Source: Chlorobiaceae bacterium
GTDB taxonomy: Bacteria > Bacteroidota > Chlorobiia > Chlorobiales > Chlorobiaceae
DNA: 41,862 bases
Direction: 5' to 3'
Assembly (NCBI GenBank): GCA_013334485.1
Contig: JAAXXL010000019.1
Coordinates: forward strand, 1 to 41,862
The notes under the pieces were generated by a model, which was not told where the DNA came from, made no database searches, and was given only the letters and a program-made list of their open reading frames with translations. The position numbers and the translations under genes are program-made. How positions within the stretch are numbered: position 1 is the stretch's first letter; the number at the start of each line of letters is the position of its first letter. Shown one piece after another: positions 41,622 through 41,862 of the stretch.

Positions 41622-41862
41622 TCAGGCTGACAGGCTTTCCCTTTTTCCATAAGAGTGAACATCCATTTTACCGGTGTGGAAACACATATACCCGCTTCGA
41701 AGAATAGAGAGCATTCCTTTTGTTCGCAACTCACGCACAAGGCTCTCGATCAGCACTGCTTTTGCGTTCCCGTTGTTGAGCGTTGAAAACCGCTCCCAGA
41801 ACTCCGGCTGGGTATCCTGAACGAACGCCACAACCTCATCGGGAAAGATCGCAAGCTTCTTG
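41622..41862 (-). pseudogene. hsdR: Truncated second hsdR copy, 5' end beyond the window
   Basis: The frame that enters from the right edge reads KKLAIFPDEVVAFVQDTQPE onward like residues 31-87 of the intact HsdR, and after LSILRSG changes to YMCFHTGKMDVHSYGKRESL and a stop at 41622. The identity to the intact gene ends at GAAACAC. It cannot make an R subunit: nuclease and helicase domains are absent. Its beginning would be about 90 bp past the window. It is a duplication remnant that flanks the AlbA_2 gene. Confidence 0.85.
41679..41862. repeat. Direct repeat copy 2: 5' part of hsdR
   Basis: Partner of 39905-40088; it reaches the right window edge, so the true repeat may be longer. Confidence 0.9.

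Noticed and set aside
41622-41831. Independent small gene of 69 residues
   Set aside because: Its first 45 residues are HsdR residues and the frame continues to the window edge, so it is a truncated hsdR copy.

Overview
The window is about 41.9 kb of bacterial chromosome at roughly 48-50% GC by eye. It most likely comes from a green sulfur bacterium (Chlorobium/Pelodictyon group). This is an inference from the gene set (an Hdr-Flox redox cluster with fused HdrC-HdrB, a SecA with the long insertion usual in Bacteroidetes/Chlorobi, a MurB-like protein with a fused DOMON-like domain) and from dispersed repeats of a kind I associate with Chlorobi. No photosynthesis gene, rRNA, tRNA or CRISPR array is visible.

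Layout. 1-8.5 kb: 3' part of a HI0933-type flavoprotein; a MORN-like repeat protein; a possible small RNA; a small coiled-coil protein; an envelope operon matching ynbE-ydbL-ydbH of E. coli, headed by a DUF2141 protein; a small unknown gene; and a MurB-like/DOMON fusion. 8.5-15.6 kb: a seven-domain, six-gene minus-strand redox operon, hdrCB (fused)-hdrA-mvhD/floxD-floxC-floxB-floxA, driven by a well-formed promoter (TTGACA, 16 bp, TAAAAT). Together these encode a soluble NAD(P)H-linked heterodisulfide-reductase-like complex of the electron-bifurcating type. 15.9-25.1 kb: alaC-type aminotransferase, two unknown small genes, then secA-purL-nnrED (bifunctional NAD(P)HX repair) on the minus strand. 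25.1-31.2 kb: a repeat-rich accessory stretch with two NmrA-like reductases flanking an OGG1-type 8-oxoguanine glycosylase, a CPBP-like membrane protein, lipA, decayed REP-like elements and two copies of a 142-143 bp MITE-like element with terminal inverted repeats.

31.2-41.9 kb is a toxin-antitoxin/defence region: vapBC, a cupin and a PPOX-family protein, an unknown membrane protein, brnTA with a palindrome over its start codon, then a minus-strand module: an AlbA_2/HATPase_c_4 protein, type I restriction subunit hsdR, darT and darG. The AlbA_2 gene sits between the intact hsdR and a second, truncated copy of the hsdR 5' end (184 bp direct repeat, about 91% identical), which is evidence of duplication or cassette insertion. 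The hsdM and hsdS partners are not in the window and may lie just past its right edge.

The observations most worth following are the DarTG/type I restriction/AlbA_2 array with its duplicated hsdR end, the MITE pair (one copy next to vapBC), the promoter-hairpin-terminator unit at 2.4-2.5 kb that looks like an unannotated small RNA, the brnTA operator, and the MurB-like/DOMON fusion with an altered catalytic-region residue.
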